Made by a program: the position numbers and the translations under genes. Of a stretch of 64,000 nucleotides of DNA, positions 22,495 to 34,073 are shown in pieces. The DNA comes from Aldrovandia affinis (Eukaryota > Chordata > Actinopteri > Notacanthiformes > Halosauridae). The notes under the pieces are model-generated. The model searched no databases. It saw nothing but the letters and a program-made list of their open reading frames with translations, and was not told the origin of the DNA. Every line of letters begins with the position of its first letter. Position 1 is the stretch's first letter. The stretch spans positions 724,615 through 788,614 of the forward strand of contig JAINUG010000324.1 in assembly GCA_029706075.1 (NCBI GenBank). Reading direction: 5' to 3'.

Positions 22495-22549
22495 TTCCTC
22501 AGTTCATTCCCGCGAATTATTCAACGAGGCTGAGAGTCTGAGCCAGAGA

Positions 22550-22617
22550 ATGCTCTCACAAGTCTTAAGGATTTTATATGTCTTGTCTTTTTGCTTTTGT
22601 CAAGACAGCTTTATAAG
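22550..22617 (+). CDS. glra4: Glycine receptor alpha, coding exon 1 (signal peptide)
   Basis: ATG at 22550 (A at -3) begins MLSQVLRILYVLSFCFCQDS, followed by Phe, Ile and a split Arg codon. A consensus donor follows (AG|gtaagatg at 22618). The exon ends in phase 2, exactly what exon 2 needs, so the split codon AG+A reads Arg. The joined sequence, with a hydrophobic core, then R-P-V-S-C and K-D-D, resembles the GLRA2/GLRA4 signal-peptide layout, where the same intron falls just before the predicted cleavage site. Cleavage probably follows Cys27, leaving Lys28 as the mature N-terminus. The exon is short, AT-rich and 32.9 kb from exon 2, so gene finders could miss it. An alternative 5' exon cannot be excluded without transcripts. 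Confidence 0.72.
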
Positions 22618-24619
22618 GTAAGATGATTTTCGCGTGGGGTCTGTCTCTCTGTGGGAGAGGAGGGGACTTCTTCTTGTTTTGTTGTTTTGTTTTGGTTTTT
22701 TTGGAAGCAGGTGGTACACTTTTGAAAGAGTGAATCTTTGTGCTATACATATTTGTTTGTTTTCCTGTGTGAATATATGATATGTAATGTGATAATGTGT
22801 TGTGTGGGACTGCTGCATCTGGGCTGTCTGGTTACTATGGTAAAACGTGCCGGGAGAACACACAGAGAGAAGAAGTTTAATAAAGCTGTTTGAGTACTGT
22901 GGACTGGCGTGTGTAGGCATCTAAGGCATAAACTCGTACGTATTCACTGGGGACCGGTGCCCAGTGGGGCCATATGGGCTTGCTGATGTCTGGACTATTA
23001 CCAAACTCACTCAATAGTGCACTGATCAATGCACTCTGGTCTTTGTATGACACACAATTAAATGTGTGTAACTGCTGGCAACTGAGACCAAAATGAAGAA
23101 TGGCTGCTCTATGTGGGAAAAAAACAGTAATGGATAAAACGTATAAAAGCTGTTGGACACCAGGAAGGGTCAAGAGTTAAACGTGAGATCACGTAACGTT
23201 ATTTGAGCAGAAAAGGGAAGAAGGCTGGAGAAACATGTTTTTTTTTTTTTTACAACAGGCTGCCTAGAAAATAACCCTAAACCGAGTAAGCTCTGATTTC
23301 TCTGATGCTCGACATGATTTGATCATAGCAACCGTGGAAGACAAAGCAATAACAGTTTTATCAACAACTGTGGAGCGATTCCATGCTACGTATTTACCTG
23401 CTGCATGTGTACATGATTAAAAGTGCCAATACTAGGGACAATTTGAGTGTTTTCTGCAAAGAAGCATGGTTTGAAAAAGAAACCTTCCAAGTTGCTTGCT
23501 GATAAAAATCCTTTTTTTTTTTTTACCAAGCCTTATTATTCATAAGTAATTCTCTTCAAACAAAATGTTTCATTTGATATCACACTTCTGCATGATAGTT
23601 CTGCACTATGCATTGTAAGAAAGCCTACCCAGTGAATGGCTGCTGGTAGCAGCCACAAATATTTAATTCACAAAGGATTGTTTGCACGACTAAAGGCTAG
23701 AAATGACACAAATTAAAAAAAATTCAAGACAGGTGAAAAATAAATTCACCAGTCTCACTAACTTGAGGGTGACGTGTGTAACAAGTGGACACTGTGAAAC
23801 TGTACAAAACCAGCAGACATGAACCACAGTGCGCATGGAATATGAATTACATACAATATTTGTTGGACATACTGCCTCGTTCGATCAAGACTGACATTTT
23901 TGGGCGATGGAACACGACCCCAGTGTAACTAATGCTTATGACCAATGAAGACAGCACAGCTTTCCAGGAAGAGCCCGATTTCAGAGTTAAATATACGACA
24001 TACATTCACACGCAGTGAATATGTGCACGCGCAAGTGTTTCCAAGGCTGACGCTATGGTGCTTTCTGTTATTTGTAAGGCAAAGAAAAAACCCTCCTCCA
24101 CAATATTGAGCAGGAATACGTCTCAAGGTATGGGTGGGTGGGGAAAAAAATCAAAACCCTGAACTGAAATTGAAGAGAAATTGACTAAAAACACCCACCT
24201 CTCCTCTGTTACTGTATGCAGGAAAAAAAAAAGAAATTAAAAATTAAAAGTTTGTGTGGGAAGCCTGTGTGCTGAGCGGTTTCCCCATTTCATGCCCTGC
24301 CAAACCTAGGTATGAAGTGGCTGGAATTAGGATCTGCATAATCCCCTAGCCTGTCTCCAGTGGGTCCAGCGAGCTGAGGCAGCCCTGGCCAAAGGAGCAG
24401 GGGCTGACATCACCTCCGCACAGCCAGGCCGGCCAGGGGCAAAAAGAGAGCCAGAGCGCAGGCGTATTTTAACATCCTTTAACATCATTTAACAAGGGGT
24501 GGAGGGGGAGGGTGCATGGGGAGTAGCGTGGTGTGTCTCCGTTGCCCTCCACTCATGGACTGAACTAAACAGGGCTTGGAAAATGACTTGCTCAGTGGGA
24601 GTACGCGCTCTGTGGTGGG

Positions 24620-24690
24620 GAATGTGTGTGTCAGTGGCTGTGTGTGTGTGTGTGAGAATGTGGGGTGTGTGTGTGTGTGGGGGGGGGGAG
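24620..24690. repeat. GT/GGGTGT-rich low-complexity tract
   Basis: tgtgtgtgtgtgtgagaatg followed by ggggtgtgtgtgtgtgtggg and poly-G. Confidence 0.85.
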
Positions 24691-25315
24691 CACTGAGCAA
24701 AGAACAGAACTTGAATCCCTTTCGGCAGTGCCATTCCCAATACCCTCCGACTCACAGCCGAGGCAGCGCTGAAATAGCCATGTGAAAACGCATCTGTACA
24801 GATGGACAGACTATTGAAGCTGGCATTGGCTACTCTGGCCTGTGCCATCACATCCCATCACTCAGTCAGGGATGAGAGGGAAGAACGACAGGGAAAACAA
24901 TTAAATATATACAAAATAAATAGGACAAAAAATATGTCTCAACTCCAGACAGAAAGGCACCTAGATCCAGGGTATTCTGTGGAAAAGGATCAATGGCTAA
25001 ATAAATCTGTGGAGAGAAATACCCCAGAGTTTATGTCATTGGAGGGCTGTGCTCAAGTGAGGACGTGGACATGCTAGCAAAGGGCTTTAGCGCCAAACAC
25101 ACACCGGGGTCCCTGTGCGTGAGAGAACTAAAGATGCTCAACCTCTGGGTTGTACATAACAAATCAATCTTCACTCAGGGGTGGGCTTTGCATACAGCAG
25201 CTGACTGAATTACTATTGAACAGCATTAAGACTCCCATTAACAATTTAATCAAAGTAAGATTGCTGTCCTCATCTTGATATAGGAAAGAAAAAGGAATAG
25301 CTAAATCTCAATGTT

Positions 25316-25318
<3 letters not shown>

Positions 25319-25396
<78 letters not shown>
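25319..25396. repeat. (AG)n microsatellite, about 78 bp
   Basis: Nearly pure ag repeat of about 39 units with one aa interruption near 25381. Likely highly variable between individuals. Confidence 0.95.
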
Positions 25397-27089
25397 CCAA
25401 GGGAAAAATAAGCCAAGGCTATTCTTACAAATCAGCCTAAACGCCTTGGTTTAAATGTTGCCCATCAATAATTAAGTGATAAGGCCACTTAGATTTTCGA
25501 CTGACAGAGAAAACCAACATTATTCGGAGCGTGTTCTCGCCGCGTACCCAGCGAAGTGAAGAACCCTGAAAACCTCCTGAGCAAGAGGCTGCAATGGGCC
25601 GGGGAGAGGAGGGGTGGCGTTACACAAGCTAAAGCTGAGGACAATTACATCTGACTCACTTCAGTATTTCATTAGGAGTGAGATGGACAACAGTACATTG
25701 GGCAAGCAGTGTGCATGCGCCACTGCCCGCGTGCGTGCGTGTGTGTGTTGACAATATCAAACTAAAGGGCACTCCTGGTTTCCCCAGCATAGCAACACAA
25801 TGGCCTGCAGCCTGTTTGTCTGAACATTATTGGGCCACTGTGGCACACTGGCGCGGTTGCTTCATGATACTGGTGAAAGAGGATGACGGACAGGATTCTA
25901 AATCTCTGTTGTGACATCATTGAAATAATAACCCCGCCAAAAAATGATCTTCCTTACAAGAGGAACAGGTATGCCCAGGGGAGAGCTTGGACTTAGAGGA
26001 GTTGTTTACCGCCAATCAAAAATACAAACAACCAATTCAGCTGATCGGCTGAGCACAGATTTCTTTAAAGGTATTTGCCATCAGTTCACCTGTGTTCGAT
26101 GTCACTGCTGCAGTATCAGGCAAATTCTTTCAGAACTAATGGGTGCACAAAGCACCAAGTTTGTTTCTCCTTTCAGCGTTGTGTCTCCTCGCTCCACAGA
26201 GACTGCATGCAGTGGAATAAGAGCAGGACGAAGCAAACATTACTGTCACAAACGTGACACGCATACCCCGGAACACCGCAGTGTAAATACTGCATGTGTG
26301 GCACGGCACTGGGAATTAGATTTGTGAGTGGATATATATACGTTTCAGGGGTGAAAGGTCAAGGATAGTATCTCGAACAATAAGCACACACCGTTCCAGA
26401 GATCTCAGGCGTTGATTTGGAGCAAAATCACTTACTTTGAAGAAGAGCACAACCTTTTCATTACAATGAATCAAGAAAGAAAATATACTATACTCTAACA
26501 CTAGACCTGAAAACCTGAAATACATTCATTGGACGTTGGAGTTCTGTACTGATGACTCTTAAGTCCACTGTGCACTGCTCTTCTGAAAAAAATGAACCTT
26601 ATGTCAACCGTTTTTTTGCAACTGGGCACGGACACTGTGAAAAAAAAAGACATTTCAGTCAGAATCCCTTTCATTTTCTCCAGTATAAATAAATAAATTC
26701 ACATGTCAATCGACATGACTAAAACTTACCATTGGTTTACTGGTCTGGAACATCTAAGGCACACACGCGCACAACCCCACCGCTCCCAGTGCACGACTAA
26801 CAACATCTGAAAGAAACTGTGACTGGGAGAGATTCAACATATTCAATCTTCAAAAGTGTACAAAACTGAAGGAATCCCAACTGAAATTTAGATGTGCTTT
26901 TTTCCTAGTTGTAAGGGTAGGCACACTGCTAAAGCTGAGACATAGCATGCACACCTAGACCCAGCTCGTCCAATCAGATGATCAGAGTTCTTCAGTCAGA
27001 CTGTGCGTGGACACCTCCACAGAACAGAGCATATGGAATAAAAGAGCAGAACCACGCAACAACGAGATGCATGGCAAAAGAGATGACAG

Positions 27090-27160
27090 CAGTGTCATTC
27101 CTAGGTTTCAAACCCGCAACCCCGTCACAAGCCTTGCTCTCTAACCACTGTGCCAATCAA
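27090..27160 (-). mobile_element. tRNA-derived SINE head fragment
   Basis: On the minus strand: ggcacagtggttagagagca (A-box region) and gcgggtttgaaaccta (B-box region). The body is missing. Confidence 0.6.
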
Positions 27161-28096
27161 CCGCACACATTTATTCATCATTTCACTCTGCAAGAAATCA
27201 TTTTGTCAACATTTTCACAATGAGTGTAATTGTAAAAACAAAAAAAGTCTTCCCCTTTAGGCAAACAATTGTTATTCCAGCCTTACAACATCACCCAAGA
27301 CTTCCAGAAACCTGTGGTTCAAATGAAATGCTGTTTGTTTTTCAAACCCTGAGCAGTGAATAATGAGAACATCATGAAGTGTAACTGTGTCCCCCCGACA
27401 CTCTCTAACGATGTGGTGACAGTCTGCTGGAAAGCCATCAGTATGTGTGTGGGGCGCTCAGTCTAAGACTGGCAGCACATGCATTTTTTAGGAGGCGGAA
27501 TTCAGATAAGAATTTGATTTGCTCAGATGTGTCTCTTGCTTTATCACACAGCTGGAGTGACCAGGAAACAATGGGGGGGGGGGTGGGGTAGAGCAACGTG
27601 GAAAGCAACAGACCCTGAAAGAAAGGGCTGACTGGTTTGGGGGGACTTCATAACCCGTCCTGTGCTCCAGAAATGGCTGAGCATCTCCCATGTCCCGCCC
27701 GCACTCCGAGATGTCTGTCCATCTGTCCGTTCCCACGGAAACCCCCAGGGCATCGTGTGTGAGTGAGGGGAATCCCTGCACGCTCCGACAGACTGCAGTC
27801 AGTGCGTATTGATCTTGGGCGAGCACGCTGTACCCTGGCTCATTCTGAGAGTCGTTATGTTCGCTACAATTAAAGGGCCGATGTACTGAACCAATTATAA
27901 TCCCCTTCATCGTTCCTAGGTTTCGGCGCAGGCATCGGGGAGGGCGCGTGTCAGGGCCAGAGGGCAGGGGGGGTCAGGGCACAGAGAGGAGGGACCGAAG
28001 CTGACCCTGCGGAGCTTGTGGGAGGGGACGCCGATGACATCACTGACCAAGTCCGATAGCTGGAACATACCTGGGGGCGGTGCGTTCCACAGTGCC

Positions 28097-28275
28097 CAGC
28101 GGGGTTGGGGTCAATTCCATTTCGACTCAGGTCAATTTGGGAAATGAATTAAAATTCAACTCATGAATTGAATAATCCTCAAAGAACATTTTGGGGCTTT
28201 TTTTTTTTATTCATGAATTGAATTTAAATTCATTATCTTTCATTAACAATTTAAATGGAATTGACCCCAACCCTG
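28097..28275. repeat. Foldback MITE-like element
   Basis: Inverted ends gggttggggtcaattccatt (28103-) and its complement ending ccaaccc at 28273; inner arms share attcatgaattgaat motifs. Ends read CAG...CTG. No clear target duplication. Confidence 0.75.
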
Positions 28276-30121
28276 GTGTTCAGTGTCCACTAAGGAAGGC
28301 TTTCCAGAGTTCTACAGAAAACAGACTACCTTTATAGTGAAAGAAATGTGGAAAAGACGGAGGGAGATGTGAGAAGGGGAGGGAGGACTGACATTTCTGT
28401 GTCACACAGTTTCAAAAAACATAGTTTCAATCGCATGTTCATCTGAAACAGGAGAGCAGTGGTTAAGCAGAGGTAGGAAAGAGTGTACCAAGTGATGATG
28501 GTGTGATCTAAAGAATATCTGCAACTTCATATAAATACATACAAAAACAAACCATGCACAGGCTTTTAAGCGGCCTGTCCCCGCTTCGTTTGATGCAAAA
28601 CTTCAGATTTGTTCAGAGAGAACCTTCCTTAAACAGCAATGATTGAAATCTGAAGATAAAAAAGGCATGTATTTTTAAAAAGAAAGGTTCTCTCCAAACA
28701 AATATGAACTTTACAAACTTGTAAATGCAGTGTAAAGACGTTCTCGCATGAAAGAAGCACACTCACACCGCATGCTGATAGAAAATAGTCCTGATCAAGA
28801 GGATTTAAGATCCCTATTTCCACTGTCAACGTGGGAATTCCCATATTGTGTAACTGTATTTAAAAAAATAAGTCTTTATCCTCCCTTTTCGGATGTAACA
28901 CTAATTAGCGAAACAGATAAAACACAAGAAGATCCAATTAAAAATCAGGGCTATTTGATAATAATCATTTCAGACTGTACAGTAAAAATAAATTGCCTTT
29001 TTTTCCCTAAACATGGAAAAGCATATAAGTCTACAGCAGCAATGCCATAGAGAAACCACATATACTCTAACACACAGAGCAAGACATAAACTACTTTGGA
29101 CACAGCATGCGACACGCGCCATTTCATTCTGGTTAATGACACTGGTAATGATAAATTAAACCACCTTTTGCAGGACGCGCGTTTTCAAGGTCACCAGCGG
29201 TAAAGGACAGGTAGGCGGGGAGGTGGTGCGCCCGTGTATACCCGCCCCCACCCCAACCATGTAACGCACAGCTAGTGTGGCGGGGTCCTGGGGAGGGGAG
29301 GGGAGGGGGATTACGACTGCTCGTCAGACAACACAGGGGGAGTTATCCGAGAGGGAGCCGCCCGCTTTCAACAGCATGAAATTAGGGAGCCGCCACGGAG
29401 CCGTATAATTCCTCTGAAGGAAGAATAAATTAGCGTCCGTTGTCAGGACAGCACTGACCCGGGCCTGCTCGCCGTAGGAGCAAATTAAATTCAATACCAC
29501 TAATCACAGCCTGCCCTCCATTGACTAAAAAGTCTGACTCACGCTTGTACCCCGGGGGCTGTGGGGGGAGTGCTCAGGCCTAAATATTTGCTTTATTGAT
29601 GTTCTTACAGGGGGGGGGGGGAAGCGTTACGTCCACGCTTCTTGGCAACGGGTCACTCAGCCCTCAGTAATCTTTTTTTTTTTTTTTTTTTTTGTACTAC
29701 TAGAATTTTAATTCGCTTAAATAATGCACGTTTTCAGGGATTACACTTTGTAAGTTGTGCGTGTCGGCTGCTGGTTCGTCTGACACTACTGGAGATACTC
29801 GGCTAAGCAGCCCACTTAAGCGTCTGGCTGCAGCGTCCAATCGATCGAAGCCCCCTTTCCCTTCGGCTTCCTGCCCTCCAATGCAGCGACCTGGGTTGAC
29901 ATGGCTGCCCTTGGATACGGTGAACGGCCTCAAAATGTAAACGGTGACCCCAGCTAACCGTTTCTGATCCCGGGAACGTTCCAGGAAAGTTAGGTTGGAA
30001 CGTTCCCGAACACGTGCATTTTCTGGTTTCCCCGGATGTCCCTTGGAACTTTATTTTAAACTCACAAGGATGTGTTATTCAGTTATTTTCACGACTAATA
30101 TAATAATAATAATGTATAATA
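28276..30121. other. Intron 1 stretch without exons
   Basis: Unique sequence. 29.15-29.53 kb is GC-rich and looks non-repetitive. Poly-T of 21 lies at 29673-29693. 29969-30008 holds an inverted repeat of gggaacgttcc motifs. Confidence 0.45.
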
Positions 30122-30268
30122 TATGCCATTTAGCAGACGCTTTTATCCAAAGCGACTTACAGTACTGAATGCATACATTTTTTCAGTATATGTGGTCCCC
30201 AATGGGAATTGAACCCACAACCTAAGCGTTGCAAACGCCGTGCTCTTACCTACTGAGCCACACAGAAC
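30122..30268 (-). mobile_element. tRNA-derived SINE (same family as 18961-19100)
   Basis: On the minus strand: tgtggctcagtaggtaagag (A box), gtgggttcaattcccatt (B box), gaccacatatactgaaaa, then gtaagtcgctttggataaaa and gcgtctgctaaatggcat. Nearly complete and better preserved than the other copy. Confidence 0.85.
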
Positions 30269-30349
30269 CATTGACTACATAATAACCATCAGAAGATGTA
30301 ATGTAACCAGATAAGGATTTTTTTTTTCTGTGACTTTGACAGAAGGAAC

Positions 30350-30865
30350 AACATGTTTGTGGATGCTACCCTTGCTCCCCAGCACAGTCACTATATTCTG
30401 CAAAATCTGTCCTCCTGGCACTCCCATCCCTATGAGGAACCAGCAGACGCTCATCTCAATCGCAGCTCTGTCCTGGCACCTCAGTGGTGGAATAACCTCC
30501 ACTCGACTGTCACGACAGCAGAGTCGCTGTCTATCCTCCGTCGAAGACTGAAAACCCCCCTCTTCAGAATGCACCTTGGCTCTCCCAGTCCCATCCCTCC
30601 CACCTCCCCAACATGGATGACATAGGAATACAACCTGGCTCTTTTATTAAAAAATATAAAACTATTATACTATACTATAACTACTAAAACTTTATTATAC
30701 TATTTGACATTTTTCCCTCATAGCTCTGTGTGTGTTCCTAGCAGCTATATTTCTAAAGACGTTGTCCTGGCTATTTATGTGATATCCCGCCTCACTCCGC
30801 TCGGTGGAATGCACTTCTAAGTCGCTCTGGATAAGAGCGTCTGCTAAATGACGTAATTGGAAATG
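30350..30865 (+). mobile_element. L2-type LINE 3' end
   Basis: The plus-strand frame at 30353-30625 contains the LINE reverse-transcriptase C-terminal pattern: ...LAPQWWNNLHSTV..., then ESLSILRRRLKTPLF (compare 'APRLWNSLP...FK..LKTHLF' of L2 proteins). It is followed by the 3' UTR and the tail taagtcgctctggataagag-cgtctgctaaatg. 5'-truncated and frame-damaged. Confidence 0.8.
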
Positions 30866-33268
30866 GAATTGGAATGTTCCCGTCGTAACATTATCTCACA
30901 ACCAAATGGGAATCTAATGTTATAATAATTCAAATAATTGTTGGACCCAGGTCTGGTTTTTACTGCGCTTGGCCACGTCCTCTGGCACAACACCCTTCAG
31001 GGAGTGACGTGCGCCCCTGCCTGCCCTTCTAATGCCTCTGCTTTTCCTCTCCGCTCCGCCCAGCGCAGCCCTGATGGGAACATTAAGTATGCGCGGCCAT
31101 GCTGTCCGCCTGTTTATCCGGGCACCCTCCCCCCCCAACATCCAGTAATGTATCCCAGCCGCGCGCAGGGGGGTGTCGGATTATAGCCCACTCGTCCTTG
31201 TTCTTACATTCGCTTTGAAGCTCTGACGGCTGATCGTGTCATTGTTCGTCCGTTTGCCCCTGCCGGAAGTCCGTTTTGATGGAGGAGGATATCCAGGACC
31301 CGGGCTGGCCCATGCCCTGTCTCAGCTGGCGGCAAGGCCTGCGTGTTCTGCAAAGCAGGGTTCAGGCTGGACATTCAAGGGCTGAAATCATCCAGATTCT
31401 GTAGAACAGGGGTGGGCTAGAAGGGCTGTACCTGCTCCTGGATTTCATGCCAGCTTCTGCTCTTAATTGTTTAATTAGACCAATCATTTACGTAATCTGA
31501 AGTAATCTGAAGGGAATTGCCCACCCCTGCTCTAGCGACTGGATCTACAGATGGTAAAATACTGAGCAGGCCTAAGCACACGGTCCCCTGCAGTTAAGTA
31601 AGCATAAGGACCAGGTTAATGATGCAAATAAAGGTTTGGATGTAATGAAAGCCAGAGGCACTGCTAGACCAAAGGCACCCAGGCCCAGCTGTAAAGCACA
31701 CTGCTGGCACCAATCCAATGGGAATTCAGGGTGCTCAAGGCTTTTATTTTCAGCCTCCCATGCCCCCCCCCCACACACACACACACAAAGTGTTTGTAGA
31801 TAGACCTGGGGTGAGTGGTCCAAGTCAGGCAGAAAACCGGGGAGGGGCGCAGAAATCCACCTTGCATAAACAGCTGGCAGGAGTTGATGTGCAAACGCTC
31901 TCGCTATAAAATACGTTCAGTTTAGTCCCTCTTTAGTTGGTCGCACCTCATCTCCTTTAATGGGCTGTTGAGGACAAGAAAGGAAATTCTGCTACAATCT
32001 ATTCCCACCACACCTGTCCCCTTGCTTGGTTGGAATAATGTGGAATGGAATAACGTGTCCAGCCGTACATTTTGTTGTTTGCGTGTCTAGTGTACCTGGA
32101 GAAATTAAAAGTCCTGGAAAATGATGCATGACAGACATGGGCGGCACTTTGTTTCTCTCCAGAAGACGAGCGAGAGCGGGAGAAAGGTCTCTCCTGGATC
32201 GCACGCAGACGGGTGGGAGGATTGTACCATTTCTGGAGGGCTGTCGATGCCCTCCTGTGTTGATTTTAGCTGGATATCTGGCCATCCCAGGTGCATCATG
32301 GGAGATGCGAGAAGCTGCCTGTGAAAGATTAGCACGAAGGGGTGAAAAAATTTGGATACGTGAAGGTGCCAGGGATGGCAATCTCCCCCCACTAACAATG
32401 GGAAGCACCACATCACATTCCCCCCCGCAACCTCCACTCTCTATCAAGAACAGCATAGGCGGGGAAAAATAAACAAAGGCGACCACCTCATTTGTCACAT
32501 AGCCACACCCCCCCAATGAGATGTTCCCTGTTTCCTCCCAGCCAAGGCACACATTCAGAAAGCATTCCAATTACTCAATTCATTTTCTGGAGGCTGGCTG
32601 GGAAGGCTGCGTGGACGGGGGAGGGGCTCCACGCTGTTTTGCTGGTTTCCAATTCAGCAGTCACCAGCCTGGTGTTTGTCAAACACTTCAGCGAAAACTG
32701 CCACGATGGCTTCATTGGCACGACAAATCATCGGCACATCCGCAACTGTCAAACAGGAGGTTACGCCGGTGACTCCTACCGAAATTACCCAATTAGTCCA
32801 GATAGTTTCCACGGCACGCAAATCGGCGCTGAGCAACGACAGCATCACACCGCACATTAGAAATAAAAATGGTAAAAACACATTAATAATGTGACAAACA
32901 TTTCTTAGTAAGTTCTTAACTAAATCTCAAAACTGGGATGACGTTGACGGTACTGCACAACGGATAATCCAGATCGTTTATAACCCTAGAAAGAAAGTAC
33001 ACAGTGGGCTTTTTTATATAAAAAAATTAAATGTTGAATGAATGATTGTTGTGCTCCTGTTGTGCAACTTTTGCTTTTAGAATTCTTCCTCCTGCGGGGC
33101 CATTTAATCATGAGTTGTACTCAGGGATTACAGAAGACATTGTTCACATGCTGTCAGCTCTGTCTCTGCGCGTCTGCCGGGCTTTTAAGGATTGAACTGT
33201 CTGCCTGAGTTTGCGCTCGCTCTTTCATTGTTACTTTCATTGAAAAAATTTACATTGTCCAGAATATT
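30866..33268. other. Intron 1 stretch; GC-rich unique block at 32.1-32.9 kb
   Basis: Apart from the foldback at 31407-31529 and a (CA) run near 31773-31788, no repeat was recognised. 31992-32860 is open in several frames on both strands (up to 192 codons, minus), which reflects composition. No domain and no splice-flanked reading frame is convincing. Confidence 0.45.
31407..31529. repeat. Short foldback MITE (CAGGGGTGGGC ends)
   Basis: Starts caggggtgggc and ends gcccacccctg, an inverted pair. Internal ccagcttctgctctta and attagaccaatcattta are also found reversed in the MITE at 47014-47521 (same broad family). 123 bp. Confidence 0.75.
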
Positions 33269-33832
33269 TACAGGCAACTGCGAAAATAAATAAAACACCA
33301 ATATAAAGTGTCTTAATAGGGCTTTGGGCCATGAGCCACCAGAACAGCTTCAATGCACCATGGCATAAATTCTACAAGTGTCTGGAGAATTGTGTGTGAA
33401 GTGTCTGTCTCTATTGGAGGTATGAAACACCATTCTTCCATGAGAAATTCCATCATTTGTTGGTTTGTTGGTGGTGGTGGAAAATGCTGTCTCAGGTGCC
33501 GCTCCAGAATGTTCAATTGGGTTGAGATCTGGTGACTGAGACGGCTATGGCATGTGGTTTACATTGTTTACATGCTCATCAAACCAATCACTGACCACTC
33601 ATGCCCTGTGGATGGGGGCATTGTCATCCTGGAAGAGACCACACCCATCAGGATAGAAATGCTTAAACACAGGTTGAAGGTGATCACTGAGAATGGCTTT
33701 GTATTTATTGCCATTTACCTTTCCTCTCTAAGAGGACCTAAATCATTCCAAGAAAATGCACCCCACACCATAACAGAGCCGTCAGAACCCTTCATTTCCT
33801 CAAGCGTTTCTTTTATTTTGGCAGTTACAGTA
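33269..33832 (-). mobile_element. Tc1-like transposon, internally deleted, both ends present
   Basis: The ends tacaggcaactgcgaaaata (33269-) and the complement of tactgtaactgccaaaataa (ending 33832) are diverged Tc1 inverted repeats starting at TA. On the minus strand the interior encodes transposase fragments: SVMVWGAFSWNDLGPL, an FQDD-type catalytic Asp stretch and the C-terminal ...FMPWCIEAVLVAHG. Only about 560 bp remain of a usual 1.3-1.6 kb, with stops and frameshifts, so it is a dead deletion derivative. Confidence 0.88.
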
Positions 33833-34000
33833 CCTGCATATTCTGCCTCTGTGAACGGTGCGACTACCTCTCTTTGCGATCTTCCAAGATGTATACAGCC
33901 CCACGATAGAGCCAGGAAGATGGGGCTCATGTTACCCAGATACAGAGCCAGGGGCCTGGGCCTGCACAGGTTTAGAGACAGGTGGGATGCGCCAGGAGGA

Positions 34001-34073
34001 GAGAGGGGGAGGAAGGGAAGAGGAGGGGGAGGAAGGGAAGAGGAGGGGGAGGAAGGGAAGAGAGGAGGGGGAG
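34001..34073. repeat. 20-bp purine minisatellite (about 3.5 units)
   Basis: Unit aggagggggaggaagggaag repeated at 34021-34040 and 34041-34060, with a near-identical copy before and a partial copy after. It is an uninterrupted purine strand. Confidence 0.9.

Larger units (their letters stand above)
21860..22549 (+). promoter_or_regulatory. Probable promoter and 5' UTR of the glycine receptor gene
   Basis: This is the region directly upstream of the inferred start codon. It changes from ordinary AT-rich sequence to a mixed GC/CT-rich stretch with a (CA)n tract at about 22262-22303 and purine runs near 22210-22240. No clear TATA box is visible, and the transcription start cannot be fixed from sequence. 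An out-of-frame upstream ORF lies at 22450-22494. The call is inferred from position only. Confidence 0.4.
22620..28096. other. Intron 1, first part: no exon recognised
   Basis: Unique sequence with microsatellites (GT-rich at 24620-24690, (AG)n at 25319-25396), poly-T at 23240-23251, and a SINE fragment at 27090-27160. Short frames of up to 140 codons on either strand show no domain. Confidence 0.5.

Noticed and set aside
31992..32570. 192-codon minus-strand frame
   Set aside because: No recognisable protein; open frames on the other strand over the same bases point to composition.
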